Assembly (NCBI RefSeq): GCF_000421965.1 | Contig: NZ_ATAY01000063.1 | Location: 264,068-328,067 of the forward strand | Direction: 5' to 3' | Length of the DNA stretch: 64,000 bases | Source: Ruminiclostridium papyrosolvens C7 | GTDB taxonomy: Bacteria > Bacillota > Clostridia > Acetivibrionales > DSM-1351 | In this document: piece after piece, positions 1 to 8,867 of the stretch | Position numbering within the stretch: position 1 is the first letter of the stretch | Layout: every line of letters begins with the position of its first letter | Position numbers and translations under genes: made by a program | Notes under the pieces: model-generated | The model's database searches: none | What the model was told of the DNA's origin: nothing | Seen by the model: the letters and a program-made list of their open reading frames with translations, nothing else

Positions 1-480
1 TCCAAGTATTGTTGTGGTTGCTATTGCAGCCCCGGTAATAAGGGATGGTACTGATTCAGGCAACATGACCTTACGGATTATCTGAAACGGGCTGCAGCCC
101 ATTGACACAGCCGCTTCTATAACACCCTTGTCAACCTCCTGAAGAGAGGATTCCACAAGTCTTGCAATAAAAGGTGCTGCCGCTATTACAAGGGGTACCA
201 CCGTAGCAGTTGACCCGATGGTAGTTCCGATTAGTGTTCTTGTAACTGGCATTACGGCAATTAATAATATAAGAAAAGGAATTGAACGAAGCAGGTTTAC
301 TATTACGTTCAGAACCTTGTTTAGTTTGGGTATAGGCAGGATTCCGCTGTTTTCGCTTGTAACAAGCAGTACTCCCAGTGGAAGACCTATCACATACGCT
401 GCAAATGTAGAAAGCAATGTCATATATACTGTTTCAAGAAGACCTTTGGATATCATTATCCACGTTGAACTATCCCACAT
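1..480 (-). CDS. metI: Methionine ABC transporter permease MetI (3' part cut by window edge)
   Basis: This is the membrane subunit of the D/L-methionine importer. It is read from ATG at 480 on the minus strand and runs off the window start. The visible 160 residues show hydrophobic helices and the EAA-loop region (EAAVSMGCSPFQII) typical of binding-protein-dependent permeases. The family is usually about 215-220 residues, so roughly the last quarter is missing. The start overlaps the metN stop by 11 bp and has its own AGGAGG site inside the metN end, so translation is coupled. The substrate-binding lipoprotein MetQ would be expected next, outside the window. The assignment follows the MetN partner and is firm. 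Confidence 0.88.
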   Translation of the reverse strand, partial: MWDSSTWIMISKGLLETVYMTLLSTFAAYVIGLPLGVLLVTSENSGILPIPKLNKVLNVIVNLLRSIPFLILLIAVMPVTRTLIGTTIGSTATVVPLVIAAAPFIARLVESSLQEVDKGVIEAAVSMGCSPFQIIRKVMLPESVPSLITGAAIATTTILG

Positions 481-1486
481 GGTCAAAAACCTCCTCTACC
501 GCAAGATTTCTTTCTTTCAGGTAATTGATTATTTTTTCTGAGGTCAGTTGATCCTCAGGAAGCTGTATAACCATCTGACCAAATGCTTTCCCATCTATAT
601 CACGCATGTCAGCAAACATTATGTTAACAGGCGCTCCGCAATCCAATATCATTCTGGCAACAACAGGCTCATAAGAGGAACTGCCGTCAAATACTATCCT
701 GCAGCAGCGACTTCCGATATCTCTTTCATTTTTATTGCCATTCGGGAAAACCAATCTTTGAGCCGCATGTGTCTTTGGGTGTGAGAAAACCTCAGATACC
801 TTTCCCTGCTCTGCAATGCCGCTTTTATCTATGATTGCCACATGTGAGCATATCTGTTCAACTACACTCATCTCATGTGTAATTATTACAATGGTAATTC
901 CAAGTCTGCTGTTAATATCTTTCAGCAAGGAAAGGATTGATTTTGTAGTATTAGGGTCAAGTGCAGACGTAGCCTCATCGCACAGCAAAACTTTAGGGTT
1001 TGTTGCTAATGCCCTGGCTATTGCAATCCTCTGCTTTTGTCCGCCTGACAGCTGGGACGGGTAGGCTTCGGCTTTGTCTGCCAGATCAACAAGTTCCAGC
1101 AGCTCTTCTGCACGCTTCAAAGCATCTTTTTTATCTATACCTGATATTTCAAGAGGAAACGTTATGTTCTCTATTGTCGTACGCTGCATCAGAAGATTAA
1201 ATTGTTGGAATATCATTCCCATAGACTGGCGGACTTTTCTTAATTCCTTTTCATTGAGACCTGCCAAATCTACCCCATCTACTACTACCCTTCCGCCTGT
1301 GGGCTTTTCAAGATAGTTTATACATCTAACCAGAGTGCTCTTTCCTGCTCCGCTCATTCCGATTATTCCAAAAATGTCGCCCCGGTTGATTGTAAGATTT
1401 ACATTTTCAAGTGCTTTAACTTCATTTGTTTTTCCTGAAAATATTTTTGTAAGTCCTTCTATTTTAATTACAGGCTTGCTGTCCAT
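470..1486 (-). CDS. metN: Methionine ABC transporter ATP-binding protein MetN
   Basis: This is the cytoplasmic ATPase of the methionine importer, 338 residues, the usual MetN length. Walker A (GMSGAGKST) lies near residues 42-50, the ABC signature LSGGQKQR near 145, and Walker B (VLLCDEATSALDP) near 165-178. Residues about 260-338 form the C-terminal NIL (ACT-like) regulatory domain that senses methionine in this family. It heads the metN-metI operon behind a near-consensus promoter. I see no S-box (SAM) riboswitch in the short leader, so control is more likely by a DNA-binding protein such as the divergent Rrf2 regulator. That last point is inference. Confidence 0.93.
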   Translation of the reverse strand: MDSKPVIKIEGLTKIFSGKTNEVKALENVNLTINRGDIFGIIGMSGAGKSTLVRCINYLEKPTGGRVVVDGVDLAGLNEKELRKVRQSMGMIFQQFNLLMQRTTIENITFPLEISGIDKKDALKRAEELLELVDLADKAEAYPSQLSGGQKQRIAIARALATNPKVLLCDEATSALDPNTTKSILSLLKDINSRLGITIVIITHEMSVVEQICSHVAIIDKSGIAEQGKVSEVFSHPKTHAAQRLVFPNGNKNERDIGSRCCRIVFDGSSSYEPVVARMILDCGAPVNIMFADMRDIDGKAFGQMVIQLPEDQLTSEKIINYLKERNLAVEEVFDHVG

Positions 1487-1560
1487 TATATATTCACCTA
1501 CCTGTTAGAATATATTCATACTATTCATATAATTCATATATGTATTCTATTGTTTTCTTT

Positions 1561-1589
1561 AGTATAATGGCTGTTTCCAATATTGTCAA
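1561..1589 (-). promoter_or_regulatory. Promoter of metNI
   Basis: On the minus strand a perfect -35 TTGACA (1589-1584) and a -10 TATACT (1566-1561) are separated by 17 bp. They lie about 75 bp upstream of the metN ATG. The leader is short and shows no riboswitch-like structure. Confidence 0.75.
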
Positions 1590-1615
1590 TGTTATTTTTT
1601 ACTATTCCAATGGAA
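1575..1615. promoter_or_regulatory. Repeated TTCCAAT motif in the metN/Rrf2 divergent promoter region
   Basis: TTCCAAT occurs at 1575-1581, inside the metN promoter spacer, and again at 1605-1611 as part of the palindrome TTCCAATGGAA (1605-1615). Paired motifs between divergent promoters are a plausible operator for the adjacent Rrf2 protein. I cannot match them to a defined consensus with certainty. Confidence 0.3.
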
Positions 1616-1651
1616 CTGCTTGGGAATAAATGTGAATAAAAACTAAAAATA

Positions 1652-1680
1652 TTGACACATTATAAAGTATGTGGTTCAAT
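1652..1680 (+). promoter_or_regulatory. Promoter of the Rrf2 regulator
   Basis: A perfect -35 TTGACA (1652-1657) is followed after 17 bp by the weaker -10 TTCAAT (1675-1680). This is about 37 bp upstream of the Rrf2 ATG and faces away from the metN promoter. Confidence 0.5.
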
Positions 1681-1716
1681 AAAACATATATAATTAGTAT
1701 GAAATGGGAGGTAATT

Positions 1717-2163
1717 ATGCGAATTTCGTCAAAGGGCAGATACGGGATAGCATCTATGATATGTGTTGCACAATTAGGCAGAAACGGTGATTTTGTTACT
1801 GTAATAAGCATTTCGGAAAAACTTGGAATATCAAAAATATACCTTGAACAAGTTTTTTCGCTTTTAAAAAGGTCAAAGCTTGTTACTTCAATCAAAGGGT
1901 CTCAGGGCGGATATCAACTGGCTAAACCACCAGAAAAAATTACAGCTTATGATATTTTGCAAGCAGTTGAAATAAGTTTGTTTGAAAAGACCGAGCGTTC
2001 CGTTTCCCAGCAGGCAGAGGGAATTGAGAAATCAATAACTGCTTTGGTCTGGAACAAGATAGATAAATCAATTTCCGAAGTTCTCAAGAATACTACTCTC
2101 ACCGATCTTGTTGATGAAGCAGAAAGAAACCCGGAAGATGATTCCTTTATGTTTTATATCTAG
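1717..2163 (+). CDS. Rrf2-family transcriptional regulator (CymR-like, no Fe-S cysteines)
   Basis: This is a winged-helix DNA-binding protein of the Rrf2 family, 148 residues from the ATG at 1717. That start has GGGAGG seven bases upstream; the upstream in-frame ATG has no such site. The N-terminus (MRISSKGRYGIASMI) and the SIKGSQGGYQLAKPP wing are diagnostic. The three cysteines that hold the Fe-S cluster in IscR are absent, with only one Cys near residue 17. This fits the CymR-type branch that controls cysteine and sulfur metabolism in Firmicutes. The divergent metNI genes and nearby larE make a sulfur-regulation role likely, but the target is inferred. Confidence 0.8.
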   Translation: MRISSKGRYGIASMICVAQLGRNGDFVTVISISEKLGISKIYLEQVFSLLKRSKLVTSIKGSQGGYQLAKPPEKITAYDILQAVEISLFEKTERSVSQQAEGIEKSITALVWNKIDKSISEVLKNTTLTDLVDEAERNPEDDSFMFYI

Positions 2164-2171
2164 TTTGGTTT

Positions 2172-2215
2172 ACTGCTGCAAAAATCCTGTTGTACCACGT
2201 AATTATTGCAGCAGT
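2172..2215. terminator. Inverted repeat between convergent Rrf2 and larE genes
   Basis: ACTGCTGCAA (2172-2181) and TTGCAGCAGT (2206-2215) form a perfect 10-bp stem with a 24-base loop, placed between two convergent genes. There is no immediate T tract on either strand, so a terminator role is only probable from position. Confidence 0.4.
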
Positions 2216-2229
2216 GTACCCTGACGTTT

Positions 2230-3039
2230 TTATAATGTTAACCCTTCATTCATACTGCCTGTTCTATAGCCTTTTAAATCTAAAGCAGTATACATAAAGC
2301 CTATTTTTTTAAATTCAGAATAAACCTTTTCTCTTATTCCATTATCAAGAAATTTCAAGAACTGTTCCTGTCCTACTTCGATTCTTGCTATATCACCATG
2401 GAACCTTACTCTCACCTGTTTAAAACCCAAGTCCATGAGTAACTGCTCTGCCCTGTCTATCATTCTGAGCCTTTGGTGAGTAATTTTTTCTCCATATGGA
2501 AACCTGGAGGAAAGGCACGCAAATGCAGGTTTATCCCATGTATTAAGACCCATTTCCTTTGAAAGAAAACGTATTTCGTCCTTTGTAAGCAGAGCATCCC
2601 TCAGTGGGCTAAGGACACCATGTTCACTAACTGCCTGAAGTCCGGGTCTGTAATCTCCCAAATCGTCATGGTTGGAGCCTTCCAGAATATGTTTTACATT
2701 TTCCTCTTTGGCAACCGTCTGAATTTTATCATATAACTCGTTTTTACATAAATAACAGCGGTTAACGGGATTATCTGAGAACCCTTCAACATCCAGCTCC
2801 TCTGAGTCGATTATCCTATGTCTTATACCAAAGCTTGCAGTAAATTCCTTTGCCTCATTCATCTCTCTTTCAGGATATGTGGAAGAATGTGCCGTTACCG
2901 CTACAACGTTTTTTCCAAGTACATCAAATGCTACCTTTAATAAAAAGGAAGAGTCCACTCCGCCGGAAAAAGCTACGGCTGCACTTCCCAATGATTTTAT
3001 ATTAGTTTTCAGAAAATCAAGTTTATCAAATACGCTCAT
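2230..3039 (-). CDS. larE: ATP-dependent sacrificial sulfur transferase LarE-like
   Basis: The protein is 269 residues and belongs to the PP-loop ATPase family. The PP-loop SGGVDSS lies at residues 25-31. In LarE a conserved cysteine donates sulfur during synthesis of the nickel-pincer nucleotide of lactate racemase; the matching residue here is Cys175 in PAFACLSSRFPYG. Two more cysteines, C95 and C98 (CYLC), could give the three-cysteine arrangement reported for LarE proteins that bind a [4Fe-4S] cluster. No larA, larB or larC is visible, so the substrate could differ. It is a single gene with a GGAGG site before the ATG, between topB and the Rrf2 gene. Confidence 0.82.
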   Translation of the reverse strand: MSVFDKLDFLKTNIKSLGSAAVAFSGGVDSSFLLKVAFDVLGKNVVAVTAHSSTYPEREMNEAKEFTASFGIRHRIIDSEELDVEGFSDNPVNRCYLCKNELYDKIQTVAKEENVKHILEGSNHDDLGDYRPGLQAVSEHGVLSPLRDALLTKDEIRFLSKEMGLNTWDKPAFACLSSRFPYGEKITHQRLRMIDRAEQLLMDLGFKQVRVRFHGDIARIEVGQEQFLKFLDNGIREKVYSEFKKIGFMYTALDLKGYRTGSMNEGLTL

Positions 3040-3118
3040 AATATCCTCCCGGAAATATTATTCCTAGTTATCCTATATAAATTATAATGATAATACAATA
3101 ATCGGATATTCGTGTCAA

Positions 3119-5287
3119 TTATTTTTTCCACTTGGCCAACGCATCTGCAAGAGCTGAATTTATACTTTCGTCCTTTTCCTGTTGTCTCATAAATCTAGCA
3201 ACATCCTTCTTGTCTACCTGTTCACCCTTGCGCTTCTTAAAGGCATCCAGCTTCTCCCTGTACCCGCAGGAACAGTAAAAGGATTTATTCTCGCCTTCTC
3301 CCCTGATTTCCATCTTCTTGTGACATTCAGGGCATCTGGCATTTGATATTACGGTTACCGATTTTCTATATCCGCATTCTCTGTCAGGGCAGACATGCAT
3401 TTTCCCCTTCTTGCCGTTTACTTCCAAAAGGTATTTTCCACATTCGGGACACTTTTCCCTTGTTACATTATCGTGTTTGAACTGCTCCGAGCTTGCTATG
3501 ACTGCTCCCACCAATTTTTTTGCGTAATTTTTCATTTCACCTACAAATGCATTTGAGTTGACTTTACCTTTGCTAATCAATGAAAGCTGTTGCTCCCACT
3601 TTGCTGTAAGCTCGGGAGATTTCAGGTCAGCCGGAACCAGGGAAATAAGTTGCGTTCCCTTTGAGGTAGGATAGATTTCCTTGCCTCGTCTTTCTATATA
3701 GAAGGTATTAAATAGCTTTTCTATTATATCTGCCCTTGTTGCAGGCGTACCAAGTCCGCTGGTGTTTTCCAGAGCTTCTTTTAACGCTTTATTGTCTACA
3801 AATTTCCCCGGGTGTTCCATTGCAGAAAGTAAAGTGGCCTCGGTATACCTTGCAGGCGGCTTAGTTTTTCCATTTATTGCTTTAGGTGCAACAACTTTTG
3901 CCTTATACCCTTTTTGAATATCCGGCAATGACTGGTCATTATCGTCTTCATCACTGTCTTCATCCAGTTTTCCAAAACCGTCATAAACAGTTTTCCAGCC
4001 CGATGACCTGACAATTTTTCCTTTTGCATAGAAGCTTTCTCCTGCGACATCAAGCTTTACCGTAGTCTGCTCATATTCAAAGGGCTGGCTTAGTATTGCT
4101 ATAAATCTCTTGACTATCAGGTCATATATATTTCTCTCTTCTGGATTCAGTGAGGACAAATCAACAAATTGTTCTGTTGGTATTATAGCATGGTGGTCTG
4201 TAACCTTGCTGTTATCTACAAACCTTTTTGTAACACTTATTCTGTTTCTCATAACTCCCTGCACAAGCTTTGCGTAGGGGCCTACTGCTATGCTTTTCAA
4301 GCGTTCGTTCAAGGTCGGTACAATGTCATCTGTTATGTACCTGGAATCTGTTCTGGGATACGTAACCAGCTTGTGTGACTCATAAAGACGCTGCATTATA
4401 TTGAGGGTTTGTTTTGCTGAGTATGAAAACTTTTTGTTTGCATCTCTTTGCAGCTCTGTCAGGTCATAAGCCAATGGAGGCAATTCTTTCTTGGTTTCTT
4501 TTTTTACTTCAACCACTTCACCCATCTGCCCTGTTATTTTTGCTACTATTCCGTCTGCTTCTTCTTTGTTGAAGGTTCTGGTCTGATTGGTTCTACTATC
4601 CTGCCACTGTACCGAAAATCCGTTAAATTGTGCAGAAATAGTCCAGTAGTCTTTTGGCCTGAACTTACGAATTTCCTCTTCTCTTTCAACAATCATGGCA
4701 AGAGTCGGTGTCTGTACTCTCCCTGCTGATAGCTGTGCGTTGTATTTGCAGGTCAATGCTCTGGTGACGTTAAGCCCAACCAGCCAGTCGGCTTCAGCCC
4801 TGCTCTGTGCCGAATAATACAGGTTGTCGTATTCGTTGGAAGGTCTTAATTTTGCAAAACCTTCCTTTATGGCTTTGTCAGTCTGAGAAGATATCCAAAG
4901 ACGTTTAGTGGGCTTTTTAAACCCTGCTTTCATTATAATCCACCTGGCAACAAGTTCTCCTTCTCGCCCCGAATCAGTTGCTATTACAAGCTCGTCCACA
5001 TCGGCCCTGTTCAGTAGCCCTCTGACTACACCGTACTGTTTTGCGGTCTGCTTTATTACAACAAGTTCCATTTTGTTTGGAAGCATTGGCAGGTCTTCCA
5101 GATTCCATGTCTTGTACTTGTTACCGTAAGCCTCAGGGTCTGCAAGGGTAACAAGATGCCCCAAAGCCCAGGTTACGATATATTTTTTTCCCATTATATA
5201 ACCATTGGCATTCTGTCCGCAGTTTAAAACTTTTGCCAAGTCTCTTGCTACCGAAGGTTTTTCTGCTATTACTAATGTAAAACCCAT
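3119..5287 (-). CDS. topB: DNA topoisomerase III (type IA)
   Basis: This type IA topoisomerase relaxes and decatenates single-stranded or gapped DNA. The 722 residues show the TOPRIM domain at the N-terminus (AEKPSVA, and acidic DSGREGE near 105-111) and the catalytic tyrosine Tyr310 in TYPRTDSRYI. Two C-terminal zinc-ribbon motifs follow (CPEC...CPDRECGY near 607-635, and CPEC...CSCGY after that). Length and order match Firmicute TopB. It is transcribed alone, 79 bp from larE, with the start at the first ATG of the conserved MGFTLVIAEKPSVAR opening. Confidence 0.95.
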   Translation of the reverse strand: MGFTLVIAEKPSVARDLAKVLNCGQNANGYIMGKKYIVTWALGHLVTLADPEAYGNKYKTWNLEDLPMLPNKMELVVIKQTAKQYGVVRGLLNRADVDELVIATDSGREGELVARWIIMKAGFKKPTKRLWISSQTDKAIKEGFAKLRPSNEYDNLYYSAQSRAEADWLVGLNVTRALTCKYNAQLSAGRVQTPTLAMIVEREEEIRKFRPKDYWTISAQFNGFSVQWQDSRTNQTRTFNKEEADGIVAKITGQMGEVVEVKKETKKELPPLAYDLTELQRDANKKFSYSAKQTLNIMQRLYESHKLVTYPRTDSRYITDDIVPTLNERLKSIAVGPYAKLVQGVMRNRISVTKRFVDNSKVTDHHAIIPTEQFVDLSSLNPEERNIYDLIVKRFIAILSQPFEYEQTTVKLDVAGESFYAKGKIVRSSGWKTVYDGFGKLDEDSDEDDNDQSLPDIQKGYKAKVVAPKAINGKTKPPARYTEATLLSAMEHPGKFVDNKALKEALENTSGLGTPATRADIIEKLFNTFYIERRGKEIYPTSKGTQLISLVPADLKSPELTAKWEQQLSLISKGKVNSNAFVGEMKNYAKKLVGAVIASSEQFKHDNVTREKCPECGKYLLEVNGKKGKMHVCPDRECGYRKSVTVISNARCPECHKKMEIRGEGENKSFYCSCGYREKLDAFKKRKGEQVDKKDVARFMRQQEKDESINSALADALAKWKK

Positions 5288-5471
5288 ATTTTATGTCAAT
5301 CCTCCTAAAACTCGTATATTTCTGATGGTGTCTCTCCTCCGACTTTCTATAAAAATCAAAGGCACAACTTGCTCTAACTTATTATAGAGTTTATAATAAC
5401 AAAAAATAAAGTAAAATAAAAATATTTAATTTAAGACACTCAGCATCATTGGGTGAAAAGACTACCGTTAA

Positions 5472-6134
5472 TTAATTCACAAAGTCGATTTGTTTTATAT
5501 CTAAAAACATATTTATTCCCGTATAAAGCTCAAACATATTATTAACAATTAGGTTTGGGGATTCTTGCTCCAAATCCGCTTGTGAAAATCCTCCCCACGT
5601 AACAGCAATGCTTTTAACTCCTGCATTCTTTGCGCATTTTATATCGTTCTTCGCATCACCTATCATTAATGCACTATTAGCATCTATATCCAATTGATTT
5701 AAAATATGGATTAAGCTATCCGGGTGGGGTTTTGGATGCTTTACATCATCTGAACATACAACAATTGAAAAAAACTTTTCCATACAAAATTTCTCAAGAA
5801 TCTCCAAGGTTCTCACTCTATCCTTACCGGTACATAGAGCACAGATGACCTTATCATCTTTAAGCTTTGTAAGTATTTCTCTTATCCCCGGATAAATTTT
5901 TATTGTACCGACTTTTTCTTGACTAATCCTTCTATAATGTTTAACCATTTCCAGCGGTAAATTCATGTTTTTAAATATATTTTCCAGACTGTTCCCACTA
6001 TGGCTTAGAAATTCTCTAAAAGAAGGAGTTCCTTTTCCAACAACTATTTTATAGCTTTCTTCAAGTGCCTGTTTTTGAATATCCAAAGAGTTAATAATAA
6101 CCCCATCGAAGTCAAAAATAGCTGCTTTTCTCAT
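5472..6134 (-). CDS. HAD-superfamily phosphatase (phosphoglycolate phosphatase-like)
   Basis: This is a 220-residue soluble HAD hydrolase with an alpha-helical cap inserted after motif I. Motif I (FDFDGV) holds the nucleophile Asp8 and acid Asp10. Motif II is in ALCTGK near 100, motif III is the lysine of KHPKPHP near 134, and motif IV is MIGDAKND near 158. The substrate is probably a small phosphorylated metabolite or sugar phosphate. It lies just after the terminator of the biosynthetic operon, so it is probably a separate unit, though phosphatases of this type do occur in antibiotic clusters. The start is supported by AGGTG six bases upstream. Confidence 0.8.
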   Translation of the reverse strand: MRKAAIFDFDGVIINSLDIQKQALEESYKIVVGKGTPSFREFLSHSGNSLENIFKNMNLPLEMVKHYRRISQEKVGTIKIYPGIREILTKLKDDKVICALCTGKDRVRTLEILEKFCMEKFFSIVVCSDDVKHPKPHPDSLIHILNQLDIDANSALMIGDAKNDIKCAKNAGVKSIAVTWGGFSQADLEQESPNLIVNNMFELYTGINMFLDIKQIDFVN

Positions 6135-6188
6135 ATTATCACCTATCTCAGTATTTTAATTTTAGCCTTGTGCTATCTCATTTGACTG

Positions 6189-6228
6189 AAAAAAAATGAG
6201 CTTAACCCCTAACTGCTGAGTTAAACCC
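6189..6228 (-). terminator. Intrinsic terminator closing the LoaP operon
   Basis: On the minus strand GGGTTTAAC (6228-6220) pairs with GTTAAGCTC (6206-6198) over nine bases, two of them wobble pairs. The stem is followed at once by a run of eight T (6196-6189). It lies about 195 bp after the ANL ligase stop and is the first strong terminator seen downstream of the loaP promoter. Confidence 0.8.
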
Positions 6229-6422
6229 TTTTAGCGTAGTTCAATATCAAATTTATAATATTAATTATTTCAGATATTTTTTTAACTCTAAAGATATCAA
6301 CATCGAATACTGATAAAATCTAAATAGTATCCAGCTTTGAAAAAACTGGGATATTCGCATTTTCTACTATCCATACGCACCCTATAAATCCAAGTCTTAT
6401 TTTCTTTTCCGAAAAAGTATCA

Positions 6423-7805
6423 CTACCTTTTCAATTCTTGGTGAATAACTTTTCCAAGCTTATTTTTGGGGATACAATCAGTAAATATTATTTCGTTAGG
6501 AATTTTGTGCTGACTCAGTTTTTCAGAACAAAAGCTTCGAATCTGGCTCTCAGTAACTCCATCTCCTACAATATATGCGCTGACTCTTTCTTCTTCGTTC
6601 TGATTGATATATCCTGTAACCATACATTCCCTGACCCCGGTTAATTCCATTAATACTTCTTCAACTTCATAAGGATTTACTTTCTTTCCTCCAACATTAA
6701 TAAGCAATTTTTTTCTTCCTTTTATATACACATAGCCATCAGAATCCTGAACAGCAATATCGCCCATTGCGAAAAAACCATCCTTGTCAAAAGGCGGTTC
6801 AGATATACCAAAATAAGCTTTAAGCATACCGTCGCATTTAACCATTATTTCTCCGGTTTCACCAGTGCCCACTTTTTCCCCGTTTTCATTGCACAGCTTG
6901 ATTTCCACTCCATCCATAGGCTTTCCGATAGAAGTATAGGTCAACGGATCAAGACGTGATACTAGCGCACCAGTCTCTGTACTCCCATAGTTGCTTAATA
7001 AAGCTACTCCATATTTCTCCTTGAACTTATTATAGACCTGTTCTTTAATTGGACCTGCCCCAACCAGTGCAATACGAAGAGAAGACAAATCATATTTCTG
7101 GTCAGATATTGTATTGCATATCAAACTGGCCATAGCCGGTACTAATATGAAAAATGTAATACTATTATTTTGAATTATTTTTAACACTTTTCTTGGAACA
7201 AAGCTGTCAATAGTATAAATACAGCTTCCGGATACAAAAGCTCCCATAATTGCAGCCCCAAGTGCATATGAGTGATAAAGTGGAGATGCACTTAGAACCC
7301 TTTCTTGAGTGGTGATAGAAAAAGTGTTCTTAAAACTCAGGCCTTCACAGGTTAGTCCGTGAAGGGTACGAATACAAAGCTTTGGTGCACCGGTTGAACC
7401 TGAAGTAAGGTGCAATATTCCGGTGTTATTTGAATCAGATATATTTACAGCATCTGCATACTCCAAGCAATTATAAAATTCCCAGTTTTCGTATGGAAAT
7501 ATTGTTGCGCCGGTTAAATTTATCACTTTTTCCAACTCATCCTGTTTGATGTCATCGGGAACAGGTATAACCCAGCACTCAACTGATAGAAGACTTAGTA
7601 AAGCAATGATAAAATCAACTTGTCTGCTAATTTTAACTATTACTTTTTGCATTGGTGTGAAACCATATTTTTTTAGTGTAACGTTATTACTTTTTATATA
7701 ATTATACAGCTCTTTGTATGTAATGGTTCTATCTTCGGCAACTACAGCAAAGCTGCTTGGGTTGCTATCTGTGTATTCTTTAATATAATCAAATAAGTTC
7801 ATCAT
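6423..7805 (-). CDS. ANL-superfamily acyl-CoA/acyl-ACP ligase (AMP-forming)
   Basis: This adenylating enzyme activates a carboxylic acid as its AMP ester and passes it to a thiol. It has 460 residues. The ATP-binding loop LTSGSTGAPK spans 133-142, the YGSTETG motif is near 273, the GDIA...GYVYIKGR hinge follows near 350, and the catalytic lysine is Lys452 in KNKLGKVIHQ. It is compact and has no fused carrier domain, so the separate acyl carrier protein at 31344-31607 in the same operon is its likely acceptor. It is the last gene before the terminator. The acid substrate cannot be read from the sequence. Confidence 0.85.
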   Translation of the reverse strand: MMNLFDYIKEYTDSNPSSFAVVAEDRTITYKELYNYIKSNNVTLKKYGFTPMQKVIVKISRQVDFIIALLSLLSVECWVIPVPDDIKQDELEKVINLTGATIFPYENWEFYNCLEYADAVNISDSNNTGILHLTSGSTGAPKLCIRTLHGLTCEGLSFKNTFSITTQERVLSASPLYHSYALGAAIMGAFVSGSCIYTIDSFVPRKVLKIIQNNSITFFILVPAMASLICNTISDQKYDLSSLRIALVGAGPIKEQVYNKFKEKYGVALLSNYGSTETGALVSRLDPLTYTSIGKPMDGVEIKLCNENGEKVGTGETGEIMVKCDGMLKAYFGISEPPFDKDGFFAMGDIAVQDSDGYVYIKGRKKLLINVGGKKVNPYEVEEVLMELTGVRECMVTGYINQNEEERVSAYIVGDGVTESQIRSFCSEKLSQHKIPNEIIFTDCIPKNKLGKVIHQELKR

Positions 7806-7822
7806 AATTAACCTTCGAAAAT

Positions 7823-8839
7823 TTAATTATAAAAGCAAGTTGTGGGACACTTATTGTTAAAAATGTTTAGCTTGATTTTCTCTTCAAATTCCTCTGAGTT
7901 TGAAGCAGTATTCATTATAGCTATACCTTTTTTAAGGAATTCCAAATCCCGTTTTACCATATCCAGAGTGTGGCCTCTCCCAACTAATTTTATATGAGTA
8001 ATACCACTCCTCATTAACTTATGCATTTTGCATATTCCACAGCCCTTTTCAGCAAAATTGTATGTATCTGCCCTGCGTTTGGAAAGGTTATAATAGGAGC
8101 TCCTATCTACAATATCGGTTTTACTGGCTAATTGATTTCGTAATTTTAAAACATGATAGATATCTTTGTATTTTGTAGAATTCTTGTCTATGCGTACTGT
8201 TTTTGTAGGCAAGTGGCATGAATGAGGTATCTCATCACAATGGACAGTATTGCAAAAGGCCCCCAGGAACATACACCAGTCATTCAATATGAAGGACTCA
8301 TATTCCTTTTTATTGCCGGTTTTATACTGCTCTATGCTTGCCCTTATATTATCTATAGACTCCTTACCCGGAAAAATAAACCGCTCTATATTTAACGGTT
8401 CAAAAAAGTTTAAAGTATAATGGTTTAAAGCACCGCATTCTCCGCTTAAATGGATATTGCAGTCTATATTTTTCTCCCTCAAATAGCAGATTAATGCCAC
8501 ATCTGCAATAATAAAGGTATTTATTCCGCAGTCCTGTAACATTTTAATCAGATTAACAATTAAAGGGTATTGCTCTTTAATGTAATACAAGGAATTTAAT
8601 GTTACTTTAACATTAACCTTGTAAGTTTCCATCATTTTTTTTAATATTCTAACTGAACTCAAGGTACATATATTACAATTATCCAATAAATACTCACGAC
8701 GATTTAAAGGCATTGTTACGTTATACTTGTCCAACCATTCAAAAGGTAATATCCCGCAAAAAAACTCATCAGCACCAGCTTCTACCAGTGGAATATAATA
8801 ATCCATATTCGATAGTGGAGTTACTACTTTCAAATTCAT
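7823..8839 (-). CDS. U32-family TIM-barrel protein, UbiU-like (pair 1)
   Basis: This soluble protein belongs to the peptidase U32 family, whose better-known members (UbiU/UbiV, RlhA, TrhP) are [4Fe-4S]-dependent hydroxylation factors, not proteases. Its opening aligns with the UbiU start (...LVEAGADEFFCG). Cysteines fit the UbiU ligand layout: C190-x6-C197 (UbiU C169-x6-C176), then C202 or C209, then C268/C271, followed by the typical IKLVGRG end motif; numbers count from one residue before this start. It lies 28 bp after a UbiV-like partner. AAGGAG is unusually close to the ATG at 8839; a TTG at 8833 is an alternative start with better spacing and alignment. Substrate unknown. Confidence 0.72.
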   Translation of the reverse strand: MNLKVVTPLSNMDYYIPLVEAGADEFFCGILPFEWLDKYNVTMPLNRREYLLDNCNICTLSSVRILKKMMETYKVNVKVTLNSLYYIKEQYPLIVNLIKMLQDCGINTFIIADVALICYLREKNIDCNIHLSGECGALNHYTLNFFEPLNIERFIFPGKESIDNIRASIEQYKTGNKKEYESFILNDWCMFLGAFCNTVHCDEIPHSCHLPTKTVRIDKNSTKYKDIYHVLKLRNQLASKTDIVDRSSYYNLSKRRADTYNFAEKGCGICKMHKLMRSGITHIKLVGRGHTLDMVKRDLEFLKKGIAIMNTASNSEEFEEKIKLNIFNNKCPTTCFYN

Positions 8840-8867
8840 CACTCCTTCAAAACTACATTTATATTAA

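Noticed and set aside
1487..1716. Possible SAM (S-box) or T-box riboswitch upstream of metN
   Set aside because: The leader between promoter and metN is only about 75 bases and shows no S-box or T-box core; a protein operator fits better.
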